Origin: DATBFG01 sp036558645
GTDB taxonomy: Bacteria; Acidobacteriota; Terriglobia; Terriglobales; Acidobacteriaceae
NCBI GenBank assembly: GCA_036558645.1
Contig: DATBFG010000072.1
Location: 62,001-126,000, forward strand
Direction of reading: 5' to 3'
DNA length: 64,000 bases
Every line of letters begins with the position of its first letter. The first letter of the stretch is position 1. A program made the translations under genes and the position numbers. The notes under the pieces were generated by a model. It searched no databases. It worked only from the letters and a program-made list of their open reading frames with translations, and was not told the DNA's origin. This document shows positions 9,402-17,223 of the stretch, piece after piece.

Positions 9402-9950
9402 TTAGAACTTTACCGCGACCGGTTCGCGATCGGCGGCTGCAACTTCGAAGAACTGCCGCGTCTGGAAACCGAACATGCCTGCCAGGAGATTGGTAGGGAA
9501 CGACTGGATTTTCGTGTTCAGGTCCCGCACGACGGCGTTGTAATAGCGGCGGGCATTTTGAATGACATCCTCGGTTTGGTTGAGGGAATCCTGAAGCTGG
9601 GTGAAATTAGCGGAGGCTTTCAGTTCAGGATAATTTTCGGCCACGGCGAACAGGCTCTTGAGCGCTCCGGTAAGTTGATTTTCGGCAACGGCCTTATCGG
9701 CCGGGGACGTCGCCTGCATAGCCATGGATCGATACTTCGCGATGTTCTCGAAGGTGCCTTTCTCATGCCCGGCGTAACCCTTGACGGTTTCAACTAGGTT
9801 AGGGATGAGATCGTGGCGACGCTTGAGTTGTACGTCGATGTCGGACCATGCGGAATCTGCACGCACGCGCAGTTGGACAAGACTGTTGTACATCCCGATC
9901 AGGACGAAGGCGATGACGACCAGAAGGCCTAAAAAAATCCAGCCGACCAT
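9402..9950 (-). CDS. lemA: LemA family protein
   Basis: From the ATG at 9950 the product has 182 residues. A single N-terminal membrane segment (MVGWIFLGLLVVIAFVLIGMYN) is followed by a helical-bundle LemA domain (RRHDLIPNLVETVKGYAGHE; YPELKASANFTQLQDSL; ARRYYNAVVRDLNTKIQ). The upstream in-frame extension lacks a ribosome site, whereas GGGAGAA lies just before this ATG. LemA proteins are membrane-anchored with the bundle outside the cytoplasm; their role is poorly defined, although they recur with DUF2207 and TPM-domain genes. The DUF2207 gene follows directly, so the two are likely co-transcribed. Confidence 0.93.
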   Translation of the reverse strand: MVGWIFLGLLVVIAFVLIGMYNSLVQLRVRADSAWSDIDVQLKRRHDLIPNLVETVKGYAGHEKGTFENIAKYRSMAMQATSPADKAVAENQLTGALKSLFAVAENYPELKASANFTQLQDSLNQTEDVIQNARRYYNAVVRDLNTKIQSFPTNLLAGMFGFQTRQFFEVAAADREPVAVKF

Positions 9951-10114
9951 GAGGTTCTCCCGGTACCAGGGATAGAAATCAAGGCGACGGTAACACAGTG
10001 GTAACAAGAGGCGCAATGACAGGTCTTTTCATGCGGGATTCACAGAGTAGAATTGACGTGGCCCACACACGGCTACAGCCCGATTCGAGCAAACTGCATC
10101 GTAGGAGGTAGCCG

Positions 10115-11152
10115 ATGAAAACAAGGAATAGGCTGTTCATCATGACCGCTAACGGTATGCGAGTAGGTTGTCGGAAACCTGGCATGGTCTTTTGCGCGGT
10201 TCTGGCCCTGTTCGCGATGACGAGGTTTTCGGTTGCCCAATCCTGTACGACAGCGAATGACATGGATGATGCCACGCGCGGCGCGATTACCAGCGCGGCG
10301 AAGCGCTACTACGATTTTGTATCGCGCGGCGATGCCGCGGGATTGCGGCAGAATGCGATCGCCGGCCTGGCCTCGGATTTCGCTGGGATCGAGAACGCCA
10401 TTAAGGATAGCCAGCCGAACCTAGCGGGAAAGCCCGGCACCCCACGACCTCCCTATGTGCTCAAGGTCGAAGGAACGGCGCCGGTGGAGAGAGCCGAGTT
10501 TCTGTGCGGGGTGTTCGGATCCCAAGGGCAGACCGCGAACAGCGCAGTTTTCGTGATACCTAACTTGCCGCCGGGAAATTATGCGATCGACACCGTCGAG
10601 GCGAGTACGGATAAGGGACCACAGACCGTGTCGTTCGTTTTGCAGCAAGCTGGCACTGACTGGAAGCTGGGAGGCTTGTACATCAAGCCGGCACAGGTTT
10701 CGGGTCACGACGGAAACTGGTTCGCCGACCAGGCACGCGTATACAAATCCAAGGGACAGAACCACAATGCGTGGTTCTACTTCCTACAAGCGCGCGAGCT
10801 GCTTGTGCCTGTGCCTTTCATGAGCACAAAGGTTACCGACAAGTTGTATGACGAAGCCGAATCGGTGAAGCCTGCGGATCTTACCTTCGACCTTGTTACC
10901 GGAACAAAGACCTACAAGGTGACGCAGATCTTTCCGCTTGTTGTGGGTAATGACCTGGACCTGGTGGTGAAGTACCAGTCGGCTGACGTGTCGAATACTG
11001 GTCAGGCGTTTCAGGACAATATGGCCGTGATGAAAGCACTCGTGGCGAAGTATCCGGAATTTCGAGAGGCATTCGCCGGAGTAGTGGCACGGGCCGTAGA
11101 GCCATCGGGAAAAGACTACGGATCGCTGCTGCCGATGAAGGACATCAAGTAA
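10115..11152 (+). CDS. Hypothetical secreted protein
   Basis: The product has 345 residues. GGAGGT lies eight bases before the ATG. A long signal region ends in LALFAMTRFSVAQSC, and the Cys could suit either a lipoprotein or a plain signal peptidase site. The mature part opens with a helical stretch (GAITSAAKRYYDFVSRGDAAGLRQN) resembling the start of SnoaL-like or DUF4440-like folds, then beta-rich sequence. I cannot assign a family. It is divergent from lemA and convergent with the ligase gene. The signal peptide and the ribosome site make it a real gene. Confidence 0.75.
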   Translation: MKTRNRLFIMTANGMRVGCRKPGMVFCAVLALFAMTRFSVAQSCTTANDMDDATRGAITSAAKRYYDFVSRGDAAGLRQNAIAGLASDFAGIENAIKDSQPNLAGKPGTPRPPYVLKVEGTAPVERAEFLCGVFGSQGQTANSAVFVIPNLPPGNYAIDTVEASTDKGPQTVSFVLQQAGTDWKLGGLYIKPAQVSGHDGNWFADQARVYKSKGQNHNAWFYFLQARELLVPVPFMSTKVTDKLYDEAESVKPADLTFDLVTGTKTYKVTQIFPLVVGNDLDLVVKYQSADVSNTGQAFQDNMAVMKALVAKYPEFREAFAGVVARAVEPSGKDYGSLLPMKDIK

Positions 11153-11198
11153 CTGGCGTCGCGCAGTTCGATAAGGATCAGCGACATTTGTTTGATCA

Positions 11199-12227
11199 TC
11201 ATGTCCCCGCCTCTTCGGGTGCCTGCTCAAAGGTGCATTCTTTCGGCTCTTTGTCCTTGCGCAAGCCCATGTAGACTGGGGCACGCAATTTCAATCCTCC
11301 ATCAGCAGTTTCGTGAGTCCACTCGGTGAACTTGATTTCGGCCACCAGTTCCGGCTTGATCCAGTGAGTTTTCTTCAAATCTACAGGGCCGTGAAATGGG
11401 CTGGTCTTGATTTCCCGCGGGTGCATGATTTCCCAGACATCCTTGAGAGTGCTCTGAGTAAAGCCGGTTCCGGCGTTGCCGACATAGCTGAGCTGCCCCT
11501 TTTCGTTATAAAGGCCGAGGATCAATGAACCGAAATACTGGCGGCTGCCTTCAGGATCGATATATCCGCCGACGACGCAATCGACCGTCTGCGTGATCTT
11601 GATTTTCAGCCATTCGCGGCCACGGCGTTCTTCGTAGCAACTCGCTCGGCGCTTGGCGAGAATTCCTTCGAGCCCCTTTTGCTTGGCCACTTCGAACAAA
11701 GCGATACCCTGTCCGGGGTAGTGGTCCGAGTAGCGCATGGTTTCACTGGAAATCACGATGGTTTCGAGAATCTTCTTGCGCTCTTCAAGCGAGACGCGAC
11801 GGAGATCGTAACCATCGACATGAAGCAAGTCGAATACGTAGTAGAGAATCGGGAGATCGGTGCGCCGACTGCTACGTTTATGCGGACCTCGAAGGCCGGT
11901 GCGTTGCTGCATCAAACTGAAGGAAGGGCGGCCCTGGTCGTCGAGCGCGACAACCTCGCCATCAAGCACAGCGGATTCTACTCTGAGATAAGTGGCCAGA
12001 TCGTGCAGTTCGGGGAATTCATTGGTGAGATCGTTTTGGTTGCGTGATACCAGGCGCGTGCTGCCTTTTTGCACAAAGGCGACGGCTCGATAACCATCCC
12101 ACTTGATTTCAAAGAGCCAGTCGGGATTGTCGAAAGGCTCTTCGATGGATGTGGCAAGCATCGGCCGGATCACGTCCGGCATGGAGCGCTTAACCGCTCC
12201 CGGGAGATTTGCCACCACGGACGCCAC
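11199..12227 (-). CDS. ligD: ATP-dependent DNA ligase domain (LigD-type), separate frame from the phosphoesterase part
   Basis: A 342-residue ligase of the LigD/Mycobacterium type. The nucleotidyl-transfer motif is EIKWDGYR with K42 as the AMP acceptor. Downstream are VLDGEVVALD, LPILYYVFDLLHVDGYDL, EGILAKR and WLKIKI motifs, then an OB-fold (VGGYIDPEGSRQYFGSLILGLYN). It would seal DNA ends in nonhomologous end joining. The GTG at 12227 has no ribosome binding site, and the frame stays open upstream through a Lys/Ala/Ser/Pro linker to 12336. Only an A9 run separates it from the phosphoesterase frame, so the two probably form one PE-LIG protein. No polymerase domain or Ku gene is in view. Confidence 0.9.
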   Translation of the reverse strand: MASVVANLPGAVKRSMPDVIRPMLATSIEEPFDNPDWLFEIKWDGYRAVAFVQKGSTRLVSRNQNDLTNEFPELHDLATYLRVESAVLDGEVVALDDQGRPSFSLMQQRTGLRGPHKRSSRRTDLPILYYVFDLLHVDGYDLRRVSLEERKKILETIVISSETMRYSDHYPGQGIALFEVAKQKGLEGILAKRRASCYEERRGREWLKIKITQTVDCVVGGYIDPEGSRQYFGSLILGLYNEKGQLSYVGNAGTGFTQSTLKDVWEIMHPREIKTSPFHGPVDLKKTHWIKPELVAEIKFTEWTHETADGGLKLRAPVYMGLRKDKEPKECTFEQAPEEAGT

Positions 12228-12274
12228 CGGAGAAGCGGGTTTTGTGGCAGTCGGAGACTTTGCGGCAGTCTTCG

Positions 12275-13042
12275 CTACGCTATCTTTTTCTTTTTTTTTA
12301 CCGGCGACGCCTTGGCAGCAGGAACGGACGCCTCAGCCGCGCGTTTCTTCTTATCCAGCTTGGCGAGAGTTTCGTCAAGCCATGCGGCTTTCGAACCTCG
12401 ACGCGCTGCGGGACGGCTGCTGGTCCACTCATCAGAACCACTGTCGCCGGCAATTTCCTTCATGGTGCGATCGGTGAGCACGGACGTGTCATAGTCGTCG
12501 ATGTTGAATCCTTCTACGACAGCTTCGTCGTGCTTCTTAATGAGTAGCCACTCATTGCCTTTGCTTCCGGACCGGCGTGCCTTAATGTGAATGATGGCAA
12601 AGTCACCTTTCAGGCGCTTGCCGCGCAGGCGAATTTTCAGGTCGCCTTTGCGCAGCATCTCGGATGCCTCGGCATCGGTGCCGGCGACATATTGTCCATT
12701 CACTGCCTTGGGAGAAAGAGGTTCCCAGGTTCCCACATCCCATACCATCACGCTGCCTGCACCGTAGTTGCCCTCTGGGATGGTGCCCTCGAAATCGAAG
12801 TATGAAACGGGGTGGTCCTCGACGGCCATCGCGAGGCGTTTGTCGGCTGGATCAAGGGATGGACCTTTGGGGACCGCCCAGGATTTCAGCACGCCTTCCA
12901 TCTCGAGGCGGAAGTCGTAATGCAGTCGTGTAGCGCGATGGCGCTGCACAACGAAGCGATGGCGAGATTTCTTCTCGACTTTGGGTGGAGGCTCGGGAGT
13001 GCTCTCAAACCGGCGTTTTCGTTTGTATTCTTCGAGTGCCAC
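12275..13042 (-). CDS. ligD: LigD 3'-phosphoesterase domain protein
   Basis: From the GTG at 13042 (MALEEYKRKRRFESTPEPPP) the product has 255 residues. It is a typical LigD phosphoesterase: HRATRLHYDFRLE carries the catalytic His/Asp/Arg set, followed by AVEDHPVSYFDFEGTIPEGNYGAG and VMVWDVGTWEP. This domain trims 3'-phosphates and ribonucleotides at broken ends before ligation. It ends with a Lys-rich tail encoded by the A9 tract and a TAG at 12277-12275. The ligase frame starts to read the same kind of Lys/Ala/Pro linker one base out of phase. A longer frame to 13126 exists but would overlap the Nudix promoter. Confidence 0.9.
   Translation of the reverse strand: MALEEYKRKRRFESTPEPPPKVEKKSRHRFVVQRHRATRLHYDFRLEMEGVLKSWAVPKGPSLDPADKRLAMAVEDHPVSYFDFEGTIPEGNYGAGSVMVWDVGTWEPLSPKAVNGQYVAGTDAEASEMLRKGDLKIRLRGKRLKGDFAIIHIKARRSGSKGNEWLLIKKHDEAVVEGFNIDDYDTSVLTDRTMKEIAGDSGSDEWTSSRPAARRGSKAAWLDETLAKLDKKKRAAEASVPAAKASPVKKKKKIA
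12290..12300 (-). other. A9 homopolymer with dnaX-like slippery heptamer in the ligD junction
   Basis: On the coding strand nine A bases are followed by G. Read in the phosphoesterase frame this gives the heptamer A AAA AAG, the class of site used for -1 frameshifting in dnaX. Reading back one base, or adding one A, joins the phosphoesterase to the ligase frame. A small 5-bp hairpin (AGACT/AGTCT) lies about 18 bases downstream. A plain sequence indel remains possible. Confidence 0.55.
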
Positions 13043-13120
13043 GGGACTATTGTACCCATGATGCGAAGGGTACGGCACAGGTTGCAATTGTGAGCTTCCG
13101 TCTGGCGACCTAGGACCGAC

Positions 13121-13155
13121 TTGCACCGCTTGGATATTGTTACAATCCCTCGCAC
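13121..13155 (+). promoter_or_regulatory. Possible leaderless promoter of the Nudix gene
   Basis: An extended -10 (TGT-TACAAT, TACAAT at 13141-13146) ends nine bases before the ATG at 13156, so transcription could begin at or next to the start codon. A TTGCAC at 13121-13126 has a short 14-base spacer. No ribosome binding site is visible, which fits a leaderless message. Confidence 0.4.
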
Positions 13156-13602
13156 ATGAAACGCGAATATCCCGAGATGCCGTTCGTCGGCGTTGGAGCC
13201 ATCATCATTGAGGATCAGCGTGTCTTGTTGATCAAGCGGGGACATGCACCACTGCTGGGAGAGTGGTCGATTCCTGGTGGTGTGCTTGAAGTCGGAGAAA
13301 TGTTGCGTGAAGCGGCGGTGCGAGAAGCGCGCGAGGAAACTGGATTGATCGTGGATACCGGCGAGCTACTCGGTGTCTACGATCGCGTATTACGCGACGA
13401 GAGCGGTCGGACGATGTATCACTATGTGCTCGTCGACTTTTTGTGTCGGCGCGTGGGTGGGAAAATGGCGGCTGGAGAAGATGCCACTGACGTGCGCTGG
13501 TTCACGCGAAATGAATTTGAAGCGCTGGGCCTGTCGCCGGAGACGGAAGAGGTGATTCGGTCGGGATTTGAGAAGGCAGTGCAGTCCGACGATGTCGGAT
13601 GA
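13156..13602 (+). CDS. Nudix hydrolase
   Basis: A 148-residue protein with a complete Nudix box, G-x5-E-x7-REAREETGL (around residues 42-64), which binds Mg2+ and hydrolyses nucleoside-diphosphate-linked substrates. The N-terminal strand FVGVGAIIIEDQRVLLIKRG and the GEWSIPGG segment resemble ADP-ribose pyrophosphatase/MutT-like housecleaning enzymes. Substrate specificity cannot be read from the sequence. The start ATG has no ribosome site, but a good -10 lies directly upstream. It is divergent from the LigD genes, so a nucleotide-pool or repair role is possible but not shown. Confidence 0.9.
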   Translation: MKREYPEMPFVGVGAIIIEDQRVLLIKRGHAPLLGEWSIPGGVLEVGEMLREAAVREAREETGLIVDTGELLGVYDRVLRDESGRTMYHYVLVDFLCRRVGGKMAAGEDATDVRWFTRNEFEALGLSPETEEVIRSGFEKAVQSDDVG

Positions 13603-13629
13603 CAAAGCTCCTTTTAGTCCCTGGTCCGG

Positions 13630-14247
13630 TTAGCGATTCATGCGGCGATAGTAGCGGCGGGCCTTGTCGCGATTGCCGCAAATGCGCATGTCGCACCAAC
13701 GGCGGCGATGATTCTTGGTTTTGTCCAGAAACACTGCCGAGCAACTCGTGGATGCACATTGGCCTACGAGCACCGCATCTTCTGAGGTGAGGAGATCCGC
13801 AGCGGCTCGTGCTACCGGCCAGAGGATGGAGTCGAAATTCTCGTCGGGATCGATCCACTCCCAGACAAAACGTCGGGCATCGTAAACCAAGCGAGCATGT
13901 TCCGCTGTGCGGTGAAGCGAGCGGTTCAGGCATCCCAGGGCGACATCCGGAATTCCTCGGCGTCCGGCAACCGCAGAAAAGATTGAGTAGAGGGCATCGC
14001 GGAGCTGTACAGCCTCGCGCAAGGCGGCCTGTGCCTTCCCCGGCGTTTCCGCCGCCAGGAATCGAAGTCGCGCAATGCTTTTCGCGGGCATACCTTTGCC
14101 TTCTTGTCCCCACTGGAGTAGGTCATCGTAGGACTTAAGCAGGTTATTGGGATGATCGCTTTCAGGGTTCTCTAATGTATTTGCGAAGTCGAGGGCAAGG
14201 TGCCCACCAAAGAATTCAAATTTCGACTTTTGTTGGGGCTTAGACAT
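13630..14247 (-). CDS. CGNR zinc finger / ABATE-domain regulator
   Basis: About 205 residues. The N-terminal ABATE (stress-response) domain begins FEFFGGHLALDFANTLEN. The C-terminus has the CGNR zinc finger: CASTSC, then WCDMRICGNRDKARRYYRR, giving four Cys ligands and a basic helix for DNA binding. A TTG codon immediately precedes the chosen ATG and could also serve as start; GGGAG lies upstream. Proteins of this type are thought to be transcription regulators. It is divergent from a DMT-family exporter with only about 110 bases between starts, a common regulator-target layout, so it may control that exporter. Confidence 0.88.
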   Translation of the reverse strand: MSKPQQKSKFEFFGGHLALDFANTLENPESDHPNNLLKSYDDLLQWGQEGKGMPAKSIARLRFLAAETPGKAQAALREAVQLRDALYSIFSAVAGRRGIPDVALGCLNRSLHRTAEHARLVYDARRFVWEWIDPDENFDSILWPVARAAADLLTSEDAVLVGQCASTSCSAVFLDKTKNHRRRWCDMRICGNRDKARRYYRRMNR

Positions 14248-14288
14248 CAAAATAACAGCTCTCCCATTATCTAACCATTAAAACGCTA

Positions 14289-14318
14289 TTGACAAGTTAG
14301 GCATTTCAAGCATACTCT
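14289..14318 (+). promoter_or_regulatory. Putative sigma-70 promoter of the DMT exporter
   Basis: A perfect -35 TTGACA (14289-14294) is followed after 18 bases by TACTCT (14313-14318), a weaker -10. Transcription would start just before or within the 12-bp inverted repeat at 14322-14351, so the message would begin with that hairpin. Confidence 0.5.
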
Positions 14319-14321
14319 AAT

Positions 14322-14351
14322 CTCACCATCAAAACAACGTTTGATGGTGAG
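14322..14351 (+). promoter_or_regulatory. Perfect 12-bp inverted repeat over the exporter ribosome binding site
   Basis: CTCACCATCAAA (14322-14333) and TTTGATGGTGAG (14340-14351) are exact complements around a six-base loop, ACAACG. The 3' arm contains GGTGAG, the ribosome binding site for the ATG at 14360. It can act as an operator for the divergent CGNR protein, or as an RNA hairpin that masks the ribosome site, or both. Confidence 0.65.
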
Positions 14352-14359
14352 TGTGGATC

Positions 14360-15373
14360 ATGTACCATCGCGGCACATCCCGTGCTCAAACTGTTCCTGT
14401 GGCGCCTGTCACAGGACGAAGACACCCTTCGAGGGCGCAGCTGGTTTTCGGTTTCGCCGCGATTTACCTGATCTGGGGATCGACCTATCTTGGAATTCGC
14501 TACGCGGTGGAAACGATTCCGCCCTTGCTGATGATGGCAGTCCGCCACTCGGTAGCGGGAATCATTGTGTACGTCTGGGCGCGTTATCGCGGGGCTGAAT
14601 CGCCCACCCTAAAGCAATGGATGTACGCCGGCATCGCGGGAACGATTCTGTTTCTCGGGGGACACGGCACACTCGCGTGGGCCGAGCAAAAGGTGCCGTC
14701 GGGGCTGGCTGCGTTATTGTGCGCAACGTTGCCGTTATGGACAGTGCTTCTAGCCTGGATCTACCGCAGCGAACACAAGCTCGAAGCAAAGGCGTGGGCA
14801 GGGATTCTGCTCGGGTTTGCTGGGGTTGCGATTCTGATTGGGCCAGATGCTCTTCGCGCGCATGGATCATTGGATCTGCTGGCTGCCGGAACGGTAATGT
14901 TCGGGTCTTTCGCGTGGGCTGTGGGAACGGCCTACAGCCATGGCGTGAAGCTGCCGTCATCAACAGTGCTTTCGGCTGCCATGCAAATGATTGGTGGCGG
15001 TAGTTCGCTGTACGTCGCGAGCATCTTCTCTGGCGAAATGAGCAATGTTCATCTGGCGGCATTCACTGTACGCTCGGTGGGGGCGCTCGCCTATCTCATC
15101 GTTTTCGGATCGATTATTGCGTTCACTGTTTTCACCTGGCTGGTCTCGGTATGTCCGCAATCGCGAGTGTCAACCTATGCATATGTGAATCCGGTGGTGG
15201 CAGTTTTTCTCGGATGGGTTCTGGCGGGCGAGGCGATCGGGATCCATACGATTGTGGCGACGATTGTGATCCTCGCGGGAGTGGCGCTGGTAAGCACGCG
15301 AACTAAGGGTGAAGCTCAGGCGAAAACGGAGACCGAGCCGTTACCTGGTCAGGAATGCGAAATCGCGAGCTGA
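14360..15373 (+). CDS. EamA/DMT-superfamily transporter (YedA-like)
   Basis: From the ATG at 14360 the product has 337 residues; a GTG nine bases earlier lies inside the inverted repeat. About ten hydrophobic helices are arranged as two EamA repeats: AIYLIWGSTYLGIRYAVETI begins the first and VMFGSFAWAVGTAYSHGV the second, ending with YVNPVVAVFLGWVLAGE. Members export amino acids, drugs or metabolites by proton exchange. The divergent CGNR regulator and the hairpin over the ribosome site suggest induced expression. The substrate is unknown. Confidence 0.9.
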   Translation: MYHRGTSRAQTVPVAPVTGRRHPSRAQLVFGFAAIYLIWGSTYLGIRYAVETIPPLLMMAVRHSVAGIIVYVWARYRGAESPTLKQWMYAGIAGTILFLGGHGTLAWAEQKVPSGLAALLCATLPLWTVLLAWIYRSEHKLEAKAWAGILLGFAGVAILIGPDALRAHGSLDLLAAGTVMFGSFAWAVGTAYSHGVKLPSSTVLSAAMQMIGGGSSLYVASIFSGEMSNVHLAAFTVRSVGALAYLIVFGSIIAFTVFTWLVSVCPQSRVSTYAYVNPVVAVFLGWVLAGEAIGIHTIVATIVILAGVALVSTRTKGEAQAKTETEPLPGQECEIAS

Positions 15374-15523
15374 AGGAAAGCACTCCGGACCGCGTAGGAA
15401 TTCCCTCACCAGCCATGGCGGACCGGAATCCAAAGACCATATTTTCCCTTCGGCGAAGCTGGGTTCTTTTGGTGACGACTTTCCTCTTTAAAGTATTAGC
15501 GTTATAGGTATATCATTTCTGCA

Positions 15524-16510
15524 ATGAATGTACCTGAGCCGCGACCTGGTTCCTGGATCCTGTTGCTCTTCACTCTTCCGGCATCGAGGGCAACGCAGCG
15601 GGTTGAAGTCTGGCGAAAGCTGCAGCGTTATGGGGCCGTGGCTCTGCCATCGGGAGGGCACGTGCTACCCGACAAAGCTGAAAATCAGGAAAGACTGGAA
15701 TGGTTGGCGGCTGCTATCCGAAGCTACAAGGGGTCTGCCTCGGTCGTGAAGGTAGGAGCGTTCGACGACCTGAGCGATAAGGACCTGCAGCAGCTTTTTG
15801 TCGATGCCCGCACGCGAGATTACCAAGATGTAGCCCGGGAAGTGCGCAAGCTGCTGTCAGTACCGGCGGCAAGGCGTCCTGCAGGCCGCCTCACCCGCTT
15901 GCGACGCAGGTTCCAGGAAATTGAAGCCATCGATTTTTTCCCCGGTCCTGCGCGTTCGCAACTGGAATCCTTGTTTGCGAAAGCGGACCGACCTGAAGCG
16001 CAGACCCGCAATAGGACGGATTCTACGAAATATGCCAATCGAATTTGGATAACGCGTTCCCGTCCGGGAATCGACCGGGTCTCATCGGCTTGGCTGATTC
16101 GGCGGTTTATCGACCCGAAAGCCCGCTTTGTTTTTGGGGATGATCCTGCGCGCAAGCCGGAGGCGATCCCGTTCGACATGTTCGTTCCACAGGGATTTGG
16201 GCATCGCGGCGACAACTGCACATTCGAAACGTTATGCCGTGAGTTCACGATTCGTGACAAACGAGTCAAAAAGATTGCGGAGATTATCCATGACGCCGAT
16301 CTGGGAGATGAAAAATTCGGCCGCGAAGAGGGGACCGGACTGGACCAAGTTTTGCGTGGGTGGGCAGGCCAGGGCGTCGAAGATGCCGAACTGCTGCGGC
16401 GGGGCATTGACTTGATCGAAGGATTATATGTTGTTGGCGAACAAGGTCTGAGTGATTCGAAAGCACCTGCACGGCGAAAACTGGCTTCGAAGAAAAAGAA
16501 CAGTTCATGA
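15524..16510 (+). CDS. chrB: Chromate resistance protein ChrB
   Basis: 328 residues with both ChrB parts. The N-terminal region (SWILLLFTLPASRATQRVEVWRKL, then GAVALPSGGHVLP) is followed by the C-terminal ChrB domain (IWITRSRPGIDRVSSAWLIRRFIDPKARFVF; DMFVPQGFGHRGDNCTFE; IIHDADLGDEKF). ChrB is known as a chromate-responsive regulator needed for full ChrA resistance. The upstream region has an AT-rich stretch (15485-15515) suited to a promoter. The gene overlaps pepE by four bases and starts a four-gene unit that ends in chrA. Confidence 0.92.
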   Translation: MNVPEPRPGSWILLLFTLPASRATQRVEVWRKLQRYGAVALPSGGHVLPDKAENQERLEWLAAAIRSYKGSASVVKVGAFDDLSDKDLQQLFVDARTRDYQDVAREVRKLLSVPAARRPAGRLTRLRRRFQEIEAIDFFPGPARSQLESLFAKADRPEAQTRNRTDSTKYANRIWITRSRPGIDRVSSAWLIRRFIDPKARFVFGDDPARKPEAIPFDMFVPQGFGHRGDNCTFETLCREFTIRDKRVKKIAEIIHDADLGDEKFGREEGTGLDQVLRGWAGQGVEDAELLRRGIDLIEGLYVVGEQGLSDSKAPARRKLASKKKNSS

Positions 16511-17223
16511 AACGACTTTTGCTCATCAGCAACTCAACGCTGTATGGCAGTGGTTACCTCGATCATGCAGAAGCGACGATACGCAGCTTTCTCGGGGCGG
16601 CCAAGCGAATTGCTTTCGTCCCCTTCGCCATGCACGACCGTCAAGGCTATGCTGCACGCGCGCGTGAAAGATTGAGCTTGCTCGGCGTTAGTGTGACATC
16701 TGTGCATGACGTCTCGAATCCGAAGCGAGTTGTGGAGGACGCTGAGGCCGTTTTCGTGGGAGGCGGAAACACGTTTCGTCTCTTGAAGGGCCTGTATGAG
16801 TGCGACCTGATGCGATCTATTCGGGAAAAGATCGAGTCTGGCGGAAGCTACATTGGTTCGAGTGCGGGGTCGATTGTGGCATGTCCGAGTTTGAAGACGA
16901 CCAAGGATATGCCGATCGTGCAGCCGCCTTCGTTTACTGCGCTCGGACTGGCGGACTTTCAAATCAGCCCGCATTACCTGGATCCAGATCCGTCATCCAC
17001 GCATATGGGCGAGACACAGGAAGAGCGCATTCAGCAATTTCTTGAAGAGAATGAAGCGCCGGTGATAGGTCTCAGGGAAGGGTCGATGCTTCTGGTCGAG
17101 GGTGAATCGGTGATTTTGACGGGAGTGACCGGCGCGAGGGTATTTCGCCGAGGTGAGAAGCCGTGGGAAGCACTGCCAGGCGATGAATTGAACAATCTAC
17201 TGCAACTGACTAAAGCCGCATGA
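16507..17223 (+). CDS. pepE: Peptidase E-like (S51) dipeptidase
   Basis: A 238-residue S51 peptidase. The nucleophile elbow is GSSAGSIVACPS with Ser119, preceded by VFVGGGNTFRLLKGL and followed by QISPHYLD, matching the class-I glutamine-amidotransferase-like fold. PepE enzymes split dipeptides with N-terminal Asp. The ATG overlaps the chrB stop (ATGA), and its own stop overlaps the next start in the same way, so it is translationally coupled to both. Its position inside a chromate operon is unusual. Confidence 0.88.
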   Translation: MKRLLLISNSTLYGSGYLDHAEATIRSFLGAAKRIAFVPFAMHDRQGYAARARERLSLLGVSVTSVHDVSNPKRVVEDAEAVFVGGGNTFRLLKGLYECDLMRSIREKIESGGSYIGSSAGSIVACPSLKTTKDMPIVQPPSFTALGLADFQISPHYLDPDPSSTHMGETQEERIQQFLEENEAPVIGLREGSMLLVEGESVILTGVTGARVFRRGEKPWEALPGDELNNLLQLTKAA

